A stretch of DNA of 64,000 nucleotides from Marinobacter sp. LQ44. GTDB taxonomy: Bacteria; Pseudomonadota; Gammaproteobacteria; Pseudomonadales; Oleiphilaceae. Of the stretch, positions 16,568 through 27,368 are shown one piece after another (within the stretch, counting starts at the first letter, position 1; each line of letters starts with the position of its first letter). The notes below the pieces were generated by a model, which did not search any database, was not told the DNA's origin, and was given only the letters and a program-made list of their open reading frames with translations. The translations under genes and the position numbers were made by a program. The stretch lies in the NCBI RefSeq assembly GCF_001447155.2, contig NZ_CP014754.1, positions 434,001-498,000 on the forward strand, read 5' to 3'.

Positions 16568-17038
16568 ATGGCTGCAATCATTGAATTGAAGACCCTTCTC
16601 TCAGAAGACATCCGCCAGCTTGAAACCCTGGCGGATCTTCTCAACCAGGAAAAACAACTCCTGGCGTCCTCCGACATCGCTCCGCTCCAGGAAATCACCA
16701 CTCAGAAAAACAACATCCTGACGGATATCCGTGAGCGTGCGAAACAAAAGATCCGCCTGTTGGTGAACATGGGGTACCGACCGGATGCCGGCGAGCCCTC
16801 CAGATTTATCCGTGCCGGTGGCATGGAAGACCTGTACCAACTCTGGAAAACCGCCGATGGGCGCCTTCGTGCTTGCCAGGAACTGAACCAGAACAACGGT
16901 CGTGTTGTCGGACACCTTCAAAAACGCCTGACGAGGCTCACGGACATCTTCCGTGGCACCTCTGCCCAACAGAAGCTTTATGGTGCCAAGGGCGAACAAA
17001 CCAGTGTATCCAGCGGCAACATTCTAGCCAGCGCCTGA
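16568..17038 (+). CDS. flgN: Flagellar export chaperone FlgN
   Basis: 156-residue helical chaperone for the hook-junction proteins FlgK and FlgL. The sequence is nearly all alpha-helix with heptad-like leucines ('LKTLLSEDIRQLETLADLLNQEKQLLAS', 'LQEITTQKNNILTDI', 'LWKTADGRLRACQELNQNNGRVVGHLQKRL') and a Ser-rich tail, as in the FlgN family. Co-transcribed with flgM. A strong terminator (17053-17085) follows. Confidence 0.93.
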   Translation: MAAIIELKTLLSEDIRQLETLADLLNQEKQLLASSDIAPLQEITTQKNNILTDIRERAKQKIRLLVNMGYRPDAGEPSRFIRAGGMEDLYQLWKTADGRLRACQELNQNNGRVVGHLQKRLTRLTDIFRGTSAQQKLYGAKGEQTSVSSGNILASA

Positions 17039-17052
17039 CCGACCCGGCAAAC

Positions 17053-17085
17053 AAAAACGCCCGGATGGGCTATCCGGGCGTTTTT
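17053..17085. terminator. Bidirectional terminator after flgN
   Basis: AAAAACGCCCGGAT / ATCCGGGCGTTTTT, 14-base perfect arms with a GGGCT loop. T-runs on both strands let it serve flgN (plus) and the convergent MshEN gene (minus, ending at 17110). Confidence 0.95.
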
Positions 17086-17109
17086 CGTCAGATTCACCTT
17101 ACCCGTGCA

Positions 17110-17856
17110 TTAACGGGTGTAGATCGTCATTTGGGAATCCGGATGAAACCGTATGTTGTGAATGCTCACGTTCCCCATGGATGGACTCTGATTGCCGCTC
17201 ACGCGGATGTTGTCCATCCGGATCTCCTCAATCCGTTCGGGAAACGCCAGCCTCAAGGCACCATCCTCTCGAATGGAATATCGAGGCTCACCCTCCCTGT
17301 AGTGAACACCAGAGATGGTCAGGTCGGAATCGAGGAAACTGAGCACTGGCACAAAAATGTTGGCGGCCAGTTTGATTCCCTCTACTGAATCGAGTCCGGC
17401 GAGTTCCGGATCATCAACAACGCCGCCAGCATTTCCCGGCATTGCGGCAACCGTTTCAATACGCTCCAGCAAGCCCACACTGCTTTGAGCCGTTACGCCG
17501 GCCATATCGCTGTCAGACAGGGGCGCAAAGCCCCCCTTTTCATATAACTGACCGACCTGCGCAGGCATGGATGCCGCGCTGGTATTGCCAGCCGCCAGCG
17601 ACACCAACGGCTGAAACGGCAACGTCACCATGGTAACCAGCGCTGCCGCATTACGATAACGGGCCTGGTGCTTGAGAACACGATGCAGTTCCTTGTCAGT
17701 CACCCAGCCAGCGGTGATCAGCACTTCGCCCAGGCGCTGCCCGGTTTCCCGCTGCAACAACAACGCCTCGTCCAGCTGACCTTCCGACAAATAGCCGCGA
17801 TTGATCAACAACCGGCCAAGCCGGGACTTTTCTTCAAACCCCTTACGGATTCTCAC
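17110..17856 (-). CDS. MshEN-domain membrane protein with unknown C-terminal domain
   Basis: 248 residues. Residues 12-64 hold two copies of the 24-residue MshEN motif (R12-L-G...Q35 and R41-L-G...Q64) separated by exactly five residues; this is the c-di-GMP-binding module known from the N-terminus of MshE/GspE-type ATPases. No ATPase follows. Instead there is one hydrophobic segment (about 69-90, preceded by RYR), then 'LSDSDMAGVTAQ' (about 111-122), a motif seen near the start of FilA/DUF6160-type surface proteins, and a beta-rich tail. GTG 17856 was chosen because GGGAGGAG lies 5 bases upstream; the frame extends to 17892 without a ribosome site. A cytoplasmic sensor with a periplasmic output is inferred. 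Confidence 0.8.
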   Translation of the reverse strand: MRIRKGFEEKSRLGRLLINRGYLSEGQLDEALLLQRETGQRLGEVLITAGWVTDKELHRVLKHQARYRNAAALVTMVTLPFQPLVSLAAGNTSAASMPAQVGQLYEKGGFAPLSDSDMAGVTAQSSVGLLERIETVAAMPGNAGGVVDDPELAGLDSVEGIKLAANIFVPVLSFLDSDLTISGVHYREGEPRYSIREDGALRLAFPERIEEIRMDNIRVSGNQSPSMGNVSIHNIRFHPDSQMTIYTR

Positions 17857-17860
17857 TAGG

Positions 17861-17868
17861 CTCCTCCC
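17861..17868 (-). promoter_or_regulatory. Ribosome-binding site fixing the GTG start of the MshEN gene
   Basis: GGGAGGAG on the minus strand, 4 bases before GTG (17854-17856). It is the strongest Shine-Dalgarno near this gene and argues against the ATG at 17892. Confidence 0.8.
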
Positions 17869-18058
17869 GCATTCAGAGTGATCACCGTACAACCAGGCCC
17901 GGTATTGATAATGATTAAAGCGTAGCCCAATCCCCTGGCCTACGCTGTTCTGATTTGCACTTATTCAGGTAAGGATCTGTTAAGATCTTCGCTAATTTTG
18001 TTCTATCCGGATTGTCTCAGGATTCCTGATAACAACTGAAACTGTGAGAGCCTCTGAA

Positions 18059-18655
18059 ATGACAAATATCGTAAAACCCGTATCAACTGTGATGTCAGTC
18101 CTGTTTGCCGCCATCGCTGCCCTGATGCTGGCCACTCCGATTCAGGCCGAAGAACTGCCGAAGGTTCGCTTTGTGACCTCTGAAGGGGCCTTTGAGCTTG
18201 AGTTGCGCCCTGACGTAGCCCCGAAAACCGTGGAGAATTTCCTCTCCTATGTCGAAGACGGATTCTACAACGGTACGATCTTTCACCGGGTGATTCCCGG
18301 GTTTATGATTCAGGGCGGCGGATTTACCGACACCATGGCCCGTAAACAGACCAAGAACCCCATCGTTAACGAAGCTTCAGCAACCCTGCCTAATCTTCGG
18401 GGCACCGTGGCCATGGCCCGAACCAGCTCTCCAAATTCAGCAACCTCTCAGTTCTTCATTAATGTCTCTAAAAACGATTTCCTGAATGCTGGTGTGCGTG
18501 GTGCGGGCTACGCGGTCTTTGGCAAAGTCACCGAAGGCATGGGCGTGATCGACAAGATTGCCGGCGTACAAACCGGACATCGCCAGGGCATGGCGGATGT
18601 TCCGGTTCAGGCCGTCGTGATCGAGAAAGTGACTCTGGTTAACACTGAAGACTGA
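18059..18655 (+). CDS. ppiA: Periplasmic peptidyl-prolyl cis-trans isomerase (cyclophilin)
   Basis: Cyclophilin-type prolyl isomerase that speeds folding of exported proteins. A signal peptide ends near A30 ('LMLATPIQA|EELPK'), followed by a compact cyclophilin domain: 'TVENFLSYVEDGFYNGTIFHRVIPGFMIQ'-type region with catalytic R in FHRVIPGF, 'GTVAMARTSSPNSATSQFFINV' and 'YAVFGKVTEGMGVIDKI'. The 198-residue size matches PpiA. ATG 18059 is preferred over an in-frame GTG at 18044 because it starts a normal signal peptide. mnmC follows 5 bases after the stop. Confidence 0.92.
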   Translation: MTNIVKPVSTVMSVLFAAIAALMLATPIQAEELPKVRFVTSEGAFELELRPDVAPKTVENFLSYVEDGFYNGTIFHRVIPGFMIQGGGFTDTMARKQTKNPIVNEASATLPNLRGTVAMARTSSPNSATSQFFINVSKNDFLNAGVRGAGYAVFGKVTEGMGVIDKIAGVQTGHRQGMADVPVQAVVIEKVTLVNTED

Positions 18656-18660
18656 GCACC

Positions 18661-20532
18661 ATGCATTCCCCCGGCCTGCCGCCGGCCATGGAGCCGGCAG
18701 AACTTGTCTGGCGCGACGGCGTGCCCGAATCCACCCGGTTTGGAGACGTATATTTCAGCAGGGACAACGGCCTGGCAGAAACCCGGTATGTTTTTATCGG
18801 GCATAACCAGTTGCCGGAGCGGTTCCAGCAGGTGCCAGACGCCGGCCACTTTGTGATTGCTGAAACCGGTTTTGGCACGGGCCTGAATTTTCTCGCCGCC
18901 TGGGCGGAATGGTTAAAGTGGCGCTCGGCCGATGACAGCGCCATTCTGCACTTTGTGTCGGTAGAGCGATTTCCCCTGCGCCGTCAGGGCCTCGAAAAGG
19001 CCCTGTCGTACTGGCCCGAGCTAACCCCCCTGGCAGCGGAGCTTATCGAACAGTACCCTCCACTGATCAAGGGCACTCATCGGCTGGTGCTGGCCGGAGG
19101 TCGGGTTCGGCTTACCCTGTATTTTGGAGATGTCCTGGACGCCTGGAAGGATCTCACTTTTACAGCCGATGCCTGGTTCCTTGACGGCTTCGCCCCGTCG
19201 TTAAACCCGGACATGTGGCTGGATGAAGCCATTGGTCTGATCACCCGCCACAGCAAGCCCGGAACGACCCTGGCCACGTTTACCGCCGTTGGCCGTGTGC
19301 GGCGCAGCCTTGCAGAGGCCGGCTTCGAGATCGCAAAAGTCCCCGGCTTTGGCCGCAAGCGGGAAATGCTTGCAGGAGTTTACCCGCCGGAGACGGCGCC
19401 TGGCCAGAAGACGAGAACTGGCACGGTTGCCGTTATCGGTGCAGGGATTGCCGGCGCCCTGCTCGCCCGTAACCTGGCGGAACGCGGCGTTCAGGTGCTG
19501 CTGCTGGACCAGGCGCCCCGCGCCGGTTCTGCGGCATCGGGCAATCCCCAGGGTGCGCTCTACGTAAAACTCGGCGTTGAGTACAACGCACAGACTGAGC
19601 TTGCTGCCACTGCCCTGAGTTTCAGCCAACGCTTTTATCGGCCATGGCAAAACTGCTTCTGGCACCCCACAGGGCTGCTGCAACTGGCAACCGGCGATCA
19701 TGAAGCCGATCGCCAACGGCGGTTCTGTGAGCGCAATGATTACCCGGATGACCTTCTGGAACCCGTGGATGCAAGCCGTGCGAGCAAACTGGCAGGCATT
19801 TCCGTCAATACTGGCGGTCTCTGGTTTCCTGGCTCTGGGTGGCTTGAGCCTGCAAAGGCCTGCGAACATCTGGTGGAGCACCCGCTGATTGAAACACGAT
19901 TCAGTTATCAGGTCGCCAACCTTCTGCCATGTAACAACCAATGGTGTATCCGAAATCACTCTGGCGAAGACAGCCGCGCAGACGCTGTGGTCATTGCCGG
20001 AGGTCACGAAAGCCCCGCCCTGGTGCCCGTAGGCGGGCAGCTCCGTTTGAAAGCGATCCGAGGTCAGGTTACTGAACTACCGGAGGCAGACTTCAACCTG
20101 CCTCAAGCCGTAATCTGCGGAACCAAGTATGTCAATCCGGTTCACGGCGGCCGTGCGGTTACTGGCGCGACGTTCGACTTGAAGGACGGCACCCGGCACC
20201 CTACCCGCGCCGGCCATCAGGAAAACCTCGATGAGCTGCAACGCTCACTGCCATCTGTCGTTAAAGGGTTGCTGCCCGATCCGGATCAGCTGCAAGGGAG
20301 AGTGGCCTTTCGCTGCACCACCCACGATTACCAGCCGGTCGCCGGCACCATGCTGGATACCGAGGGGAACAAACTGAACGGTCTGTATCTGCTCACCGGC
20401 CTGGGTAGCAAAGGGCTCGCCTGGGCCCCCTTGCTGGCAGAATACCTGGCAGATGTTATCAGCGGCGAACCCCGGTGCCTGCCTGCACCACTGGCGAAGA
20501 GACTGGAAACCGGGCGGCTATACCGAGCCTGA
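18661..20532 (+). CDS. mnmC: Bifunctional tRNA 5-methylaminomethyl-2-thiouridine biosynthesis protein MnmC
   Basis: Finishes the mnm5s2U34 modification in the wobble position of tRNAs for Lys, Glu and Gln. The N-terminal methyltransferase part (about 1-240) carries 'ETGFGTGLNFLAAW' (68-81) and 'WFLDGFAPSLNPDMW'; the C-terminal FAD-dependent oxidase begins with 'VAVIGAGIAGALLARNLAERG' near residue 255 and includes 'GNPQGALYVKL' and 'YLLTGLGSKGLAWAPL'. At 623 residues it is a full-length fusion. Close spacing to the cyclophilin gene suggests one transcript. Confidence 0.95.
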   Translation: MHSPGLPPAMEPAELVWRDGVPESTRFGDVYFSRDNGLAETRYVFIGHNQLPERFQQVPDAGHFVIAETGFGTGLNFLAAWAEWLKWRSADDSAILHFVSVERFPLRRQGLEKALSYWPELTPLAAELIEQYPPLIKGTHRLVLAGGRVRLTLYFGDVLDAWKDLTFTADAWFLDGFAPSLNPDMWLDEAIGLITRHSKPGTTLATFTAVGRVRRSLAEAGFEIAKVPGFGRKREMLAGVYPPETAPGQKTRTGTVAVIGAGIAGALLARNLAERGVQVLLLDQAPRAGSAASGNPQGALYVKLGVEYNAQTELAATALSFSQRFYRPWQNCFWHPTGLLQLATGDHEADRQRRFCERNDYPDDLLEPVDASRASKLAGISVNTGGLWFPGSGWLEPAKACEHLVEHPLIETRFSYQVANLLPCNNQWCIRNHSGEDSRADAVVIAGGHESPALVPVGGQLRLKAIRGQVTELPEADFNLPQAVICGTKYVNPVHGGRAVTGATFDLKDGTRHPTRAGHQENLDELQRSLPSVVKGLLPDPDQLQGRVAFRCTTHDYQPVAGTMLDTEGNKLNGLYLLTGLGSKGLAWAPLLAEYLADVISGEPRCLPAPLAKRLETGRLYRA

Positions 20533-20645
20533 CACTTACTCAGGCGTAATGAAGGTGGCCTACAGTTTTATGACATTCTGCCGTTACCATAAAAAGAGCT
20601 GCTCTGCATTGGGATGTTGCAGCAGTCAGATGGGAGAGTGAGCAA

Positions 20646-21278
20646 ATGTCTATTTTCGTCAGTGAGCCGGGCCGCCCAATCGGAACCCGATTACCGGAAG
20701 CCTTGCGAAGTCGTCGCGTTGGTGATGTCACCGAGCTGACAGAGTCTGGCGCTATCTCACCGGGCCACAGCGAGGCCACAGACGCGGAATTTCAGCAGGC
20801 CGCCAACAGCGGCAGGCACCGTGCGCTCCAGGAGTATGGCACGGCAGCAGCCGGAGAACGGCGCGAGGAGCGCGTGTATCTGCCTGTTTCGGCAATCTGC
20901 TCACCAGCGCTGTACTCAGTGCCCGCCACGGCTTCCATGGGTGAGGCCATGTCCTGTATGGAAGATAACAATGTACACCACCTGGTTATCCTGGCCGACC
21001 ACAATGTTGCTGGCCTGATCGACCTGCGCTGGCTGTTATCCTGGCTCCACGACAACCCACCGCAAGCGGTAAACCAGAGCCTGGCTCAGATTGAACTGCC
21101 AGCTTTCCTGACCGCCTCTCCGGAAACCGATGCCCACCAGCTCGCACGGCTTATGCTCGCCCATCAATTGAATGCTGCACTGGTTGTTGACGCAAAAGGT
21201 CAACCATCGGGCATTGTGACCAGCACCGACTATCTGAAGCTGTATGCCAACGCTAGCCGCCACCAAGGGTCCGTTTGA
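20646..21278 (+). CDS. CBS-domain protein
   Basis: 210-residue soluble protein with a pair of CBS domains (about 80-205: 'YSVPATASMGEAMSCMEDNNVHHLVILADHNVAGLIDLRWLL' region and 'LTASPETDAHQLARLMLAHQLNAALVVDAKGQPSGIVTSTDYL'). Such pairs usually bind adenosyl nucleotides and regulate a partner; no enzyme is fused here. The N-terminal 75 residues are polar and of unknown fold. GGGAGAG before ATG supports the start. Converges on the large lipoprotein gene with 18 bases between stops. Confidence 0.85.
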   Translation: MSIFVSEPGRPIGTRLPEALRSRRVGDVTELTESGAISPGHSEATDAEFQQAANSGRHRALQEYGTAAAGERREERVYLPVSAICSPALYSVPATASMGEAMSCMEDNNVHHLVILADHNVAGLIDLRWLLSWLHDNPPQAVNQSLAQIELPAFLTASPETDAHQLARLMLAHQLNAALVVDAKGQPSGIVTSTDYLKLYANASRHQGSV

Positions 21279-21296
21279 GGGCTCGCACCTGAACCT

Positions 21297-23984
21297 TTAC
21301 GGGCCCTCGGAGGTCAATCCCCCACCCTCTGGCCCAAACAGGCGAATTGTCCGTTCACCCCCCAGGTCTACCAATGCGGTAATTTCATCATCCCGGTAAT
21401 TTTTCAGCCTTAACACGCTCAAGCCCTCTTCCTCAGGCTGTAGGCGCCAGCTCCGATAAGCCGCCTCTTCCTCACCACGATTCAGCCTTGCCAGGATGGC
21501 ATGCCGAGTGGAGGGATTCGCCGACGCTTCCGCGAAGATCCCATCAGTGGAGCCAGCAACGACCATATCGCCGTTAAACAGCAGGCCCTGGCTCAGCTCC
21601 ACGATGGCAGTGTCATTCTCATCATTGGCCGACAACGCCGTACCAATGGCACCCGAGGTACTGTAACCGAGGGCGAACCCGGCCTGGCTGTTGACACGTG
21701 TGCGAATAAGTTCGTCAGCATCGTCGTCGTTGACTTCCACCCGATACTCAAAGGGGCCGTCACCAATCAGCCAGGCACTGCCATCACCATAAAACCCGTG
21801 CCGAAGTATCTCCGCAGACTCTTCTCCAACCTGGTAAACCGCCACCGTTCCTGTGGCGCTGCCACTGAAGAAGAAGGGACCGGTAACCGCCGTGCCGTCG
21901 ATCGATGATGGCGCAAAGCCAAACAGCAGGGGGCTGAGAGCGGCCACACTGCCGCCGACCACATTGTCATCCCCCCCAGAGCCCACCTGGCGCGCCCAGG
22001 CGACCGTTGGCACCAGTACATCGCCATCGGGTATGGTATCGATTCGTGTAAGGAATGCGTCGATACCGCCGGCCGACGACTCTCCATCCCATACACCGTC
22101 GGTTTCACCAGCGATCGCAACATAACCACTGCCAGGGTTGAGCCCAATCCATCGAACACGGTCATGTCCGGCGGTGCCCACCCGGAACAGGTCGTCCCAG
22201 CGCAGCTGGTACTCGCCCTCGCTCAGTCGATAAACACCCACAATCACGTTATCACCGGCCCCGGCATCGCCTGATCCGATCAGCTCATCAGTAGTGAATG
22301 CGACGGCCATTTCATATCGGGTTACCCGGACGGTGTCCTCAGTCACCCGGCGCTCCGCCACATCCACATAGACCTCGGGGCGAGCTGAAGCATCTGCAAG
22401 ATCCGCAACAACCACGGGGTCGCCAAGCAAGGCGCCAGTCTGATCATAAATCCGCACCTGCACCTGACCGTTGTGAGTCCCGGCCACAAAGTAGCGGCCG
22501 CCATGACCAATGGTAAAGTCCGTCGCGACAAACCCGTCATTCCAGACAATGGACTCTGTCAGGCGATTGAAGCTGAGTCTCAACAGATTATCGCTGGCAC
22601 CTCTGGCATACCCTTCCCGGCCCGCCTGGAACCGGCTATCAACCGCCAGGTTCGAAAACCGGTCGTGCAGGTCATCCGGCGCAGCATAGCTGCCACTGGC
22701 GCGAACCTCGAAAAGCAATTCATTCTGGCCAACGGGGAAGCTTAACGTATCGTTTTCCACGCCCTCCTGTTCAATAACGAACTCGGTGCCCAGCCGTGCC
22801 GTAGAGCCTTGGGCGTGCGTTAAACGCACCTTGATGACGTCTTCCCGGTCACCGGACAGCGTGGCACGATATTGACCGGTAGTACCGGTGTTCAGTGTGT
22901 CTCGCGGGCCACCGTTGAGCGTTTCAATGGCGACCGTCGGTTCATTGTCACGAATGGTCAGGTTGGCTCGCACCCCGTTATCCGAGGCACCCAGAGCGGC
23001 AATGCCCGTGCGCACCTCGGTTAAATGAAGCTGCGCCAGTTCGGAAGGCTCAGGGATGGTGTCGTCAATGACTTCCAATGGAATGTAGCACTCAGTGATA
23101 CCTGGCTCGAGGGTAATCAGCCCCCGATCCTTGATGCCGGCGTCGTTCTCGTAGTACTCGATGTACGTCAGCTCCTCGCCCTGTTCATCCACCGGGAACG
23201 CGCTGTTGCTGCCCTGCGCAACAATGTCGTTACCGATAATGGCACGGCCGAGGTTGTCACTGCTGTATTCGCACCGCTGGTGCGGCGGACTCTGCTCGTC
23301 GTCACAGTTATTCTCATCGAATTCCGAGCGCAGCTCGAACGCGATGGAAACCCTTGTCACGGAGGGTTGGTCCAAAAGAACCTTTGCAAACACGCGATTG
23401 GTTGGAGAAGTGACTGCCTTGGACTCCTTAAACGAGCCATCGTCGTTGTACAGGTCAATCTCATAGTCATGCTCGCCGACCACATCCAGGGCGGGCAGCT
23501 CACAACGGGTTCGGGAGCTGTCGGAAATGTCCGGGCTTTCGCCCTCGGTGAACGACGGCGCCTCCAGCGACACTACATTCCGTTTGACTTCAACATCGAA
23601 TGGCTGGAACCCGGCCATGCGGCCATCGGTGGTGACGATGTCGATGTTGTCGTTTCTGCCCAGATCGGCCTCACCTCTCGCGCCCCCGGAAAGACCAGGA
23701 ACGCCGCGCATGATGATGCCCTGGCGGGCTTTGTTGCTGGTATCCTCCAGCGCCAGCCAGGACGGAGCGTTGGTCAGCGAGTAATCCAGTATGCTCTCAC
23801 CGCCATAAGCTCCCCAGTTGTAATAATACTCAACCCCCAGGTAAGCCGTGGTGGGCGGCGCACCCAGCAGCGTGGGCTGGTCGGGGTCTTTTTCGGTTTT
23901 ACAGCCGGCAGACACCAGTGCAATCAGGGCCAGGCCAAGGAGACGGCCAGAGCAGAAGGTGCGGGGGAGCAGATCGGCGCGCAT
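21297..23984 (-). CDS. Large beta-rich lipoprotein with Calx-beta-like and SBBP-like repeats
   Basis: 895 residues. A lipoprotein signal (LALIALVSAGC, Cys at about 28) is followed by an Ig/cadherin-like region (about 35-120, 'PSWLALEDTS' typical of putative-Ig folds), a Calx-beta-like module (about 290-345, 'PLEVIDDTIPEPSELAQLHL' ending TIRDNEP), a second degenerate one, and a C-terminal region with propeller-like elements ('DAFLTRIDT' near 643, then 'WARQVGSGGDDNVVGG'). It is acidic, suggesting Ca2+ binding and surface location. No homologue is recognised by name and no catalytic motif seen. Alone between a CBS gene and ligA, possibly lineage-specific. Confidence 0.8.
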   Translation of the reverse strand: MRADLLPRTFCSGRLLGLALIALVSAGCKTEKDPDQPTLLGAPPTTAYLGVEYYYNWGAYGGESILDYSLTNAPSWLALEDTSNKARQGIIMRGVPGLSGGARGEADLGRNDNIDIVTTDGRMAGFQPFDVEVKRNVVSLEAPSFTEGESPDISDSSRTRCELPALDVVGEHDYEIDLYNDDGSFKESKAVTSPTNRVFAKVLLDQPSVTRVSIAFELRSEFDENNCDDEQSPPHQRCEYSSDNLGRAIIGNDIVAQGSNSAFPVDEQGEELTYIEYYENDAGIKDRGLITLEPGITECYIPLEVIDDTIPEPSELAQLHLTEVRTGIAALGASDNGVRANLTIRDNEPTVAIETLNGGPRDTLNTGTTGQYRATLSGDREDVIKVRLTHAQGSTARLGTEFVIEQEGVENDTLSFPVGQNELLFEVRASGSYAAPDDLHDRFSNLAVDSRFQAGREGYARGASDNLLRLSFNRLTESIVWNDGFVATDFTIGHGGRYFVAGTHNGQVQVRIYDQTGALLGDPVVVADLADASARPEVYVDVAERRVTEDTVRVTRYEMAVAFTTDELIGSGDAGAGDNVIVGVYRLSEGEYQLRWDDLFRVGTAGHDRVRWIGLNPGSGYVAIAGETDGVWDGESSAGGIDAFLTRIDTIPDGDVLVPTVAWARQVGSGGDDNVVGGSVAALSPLLFGFAPSSIDGTAVTGPFFFSGSATGTVAVYQVGEESAEILRHGFYGDGSAWLIGDGPFEYRVEVNDDDADELIRTRVNSQAGFALGYSTSGAIGTALSANDENDTAIVELSQGLLFNGDMVVAGSTDGIFAEASANPSTRHAILARLNRGEEEAAYRSWRLQPEEEGLSVLRLKNYRDDEITALVDLGGERTIRLFGPEGGGLTSEGP

Positions 23985-24133
23985 GCAAAAATCCGTTTCA
24001 TGACGTTGTTGTTATGGCGGTGCCAGGGGGCGTAAAGCACCCCATTTACACACCGTTACAGATCAACGCCATGTTAGCCAATTTGTACGCTGCCGGATCT
24101 GCGCGAGTTCTCAGATTCACCGGCCGGGCCGCA

Positions 24134-26194
<2,061 letters not shown>

Positions 26195-27247
26195 TTATGC
26201 CCGATGGGAACGCTGTTTACGTTCGAATTCACGGATGCGCTGCCGGCAGTGTTCAATGGTCTGTGGTGTCATGACGCTGCGGCGCTCGTCTTTCAGTTCA
26301 CCACCCATGTTCCGTACAACGCACTGAGCGGTTTCGAGCATGAATTCGAAGGCCTGCATGGCATTGGATGGCCCGGGCAGGCTCATGAAGAAGCTGATTC
26401 CAGGTGTACTCAAAGCCGGCATATCCTGGGGCCGAAAGGTTCCCGGCTCCACCGCGTTGGCAACACTGAACTGTACCGGTGTGGTGGTGTCAGCGCCTTC
26501 ATGGCGGTGGTAGATGTCCAAGTCACCATGTTCAAGGCCGCAGGCCTCGAACAGCTTTTTCAGGGTCGTTCCGGGGAACTGTTCTCCGTTACGGGCCAAA
26601 ACGTTAATCACCAGCACTTCTCTGGCTTCCGGGCGATTGGCCCCCGCCAACGGCTGGTTCTTGCGTGGGCTTGGTGCGGCTTCCCGGCGGGCGGTGTCTT
26701 CCTCTACCTCCGTGGTCACCACCGGGGGTTCGTTCGCCCGAGCCTTGGCAGCAGGGACAGGTTCGGGCTCCAGCTCGGGTGCCGGTTCCGGTTCTGGCTG
26801 CGCCACCGGTTCTGAAGAGCTTGCGGCGAGCTCGTCTTCATCAACCTCAGGAGCCTCATCCGCCGATGGTTCCACTGAACGCTCGGTGCGGCCGCTCACT
26901 ACCCTTGGCTCGCCCAGGATACCATCGTCGGTGTTGTCGTCAGTCGCGCCCCACCCCGACTCCAGCATCACGTCTTCATCATCCGAACTGCCAAACTCTT
27001 CGGATGTGTCTCTCTTCAGGTAACCCCGGGCTTCGAGGGTTCCCCTGGATACTGTCCGGGCGCCACCGTTGGGGAGTTCGGGGTTATAATCGTCATCCAG
27101 CGGGGAATCCTTCAGATCATCCGCGCCCATTCCAGAGGATATCGCCATGGATTCCTTACGGGCGCGGCGCATCCGCCGTACACCGTCAATGACGATTCCA
27201 AGAATAACCAGGGTACCTATGGCAATTAACCATTCCCTAAGTGACAT
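26195..27247 (-). CDS. zipA: Cell division protein ZipA
   Basis: Anchors FtsZ to the inner membrane at the division site. One N-terminal transmembrane helix (about 6-22, 'WLIAIGTLVILGIVIDG') followed by a basic patch, a long acidic Pro/Glu/Ala linker (about 100-200) and the C-terminal FtsZ-binding domain (about 210-345, 'EVLVINVLARNGEQFPGTTLKKLFEACGL', 'GISFFMSLPGPSNAMQAFEFMLETAQ'). 350 residues is typical. Between smc and ligA on the same strand. Confidence 0.95.
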   Translation of the reverse strand: MSLREWLIAIGTLVILGIVIDGVRRMRRARKESMAISSGMGADDLKDSPLDDDYNPELPNGGARTVSRGTLEARGYLKRDTSEEFGSSDDEDVMLESGWGATDDNTDDGILGEPRVVSGRTERSVEPSADEAPEVDEDELAASSSEPVAQPEPEPAPELEPEPVPAAKARANEPPVVTTEVEEDTARREAAPSPRKNQPLAGANRPEAREVLVINVLARNGEQFPGTTLKKLFEACGLEHGDLDIYHRHEGADTTTPVQFSVANAVEPGTFRPQDMPALSTPGISFFMSLPGPSNAMQAFEFMLETAQCVVRNMGGELKDERRSVMTPQTIEHCRQRIREFERKQRSHRA

Positions 27248-27368
27248 AGTGCTGCTGTCCTGTTTGCAGTTCAGAACGTTGCTACTCTAAGAAAAGCCCG
27301 TAATGAATACAACGCACTCCGGGCCGAGATGGCGTTATTGTCATGGTTGACGGCTTTTTCGCCAACCC

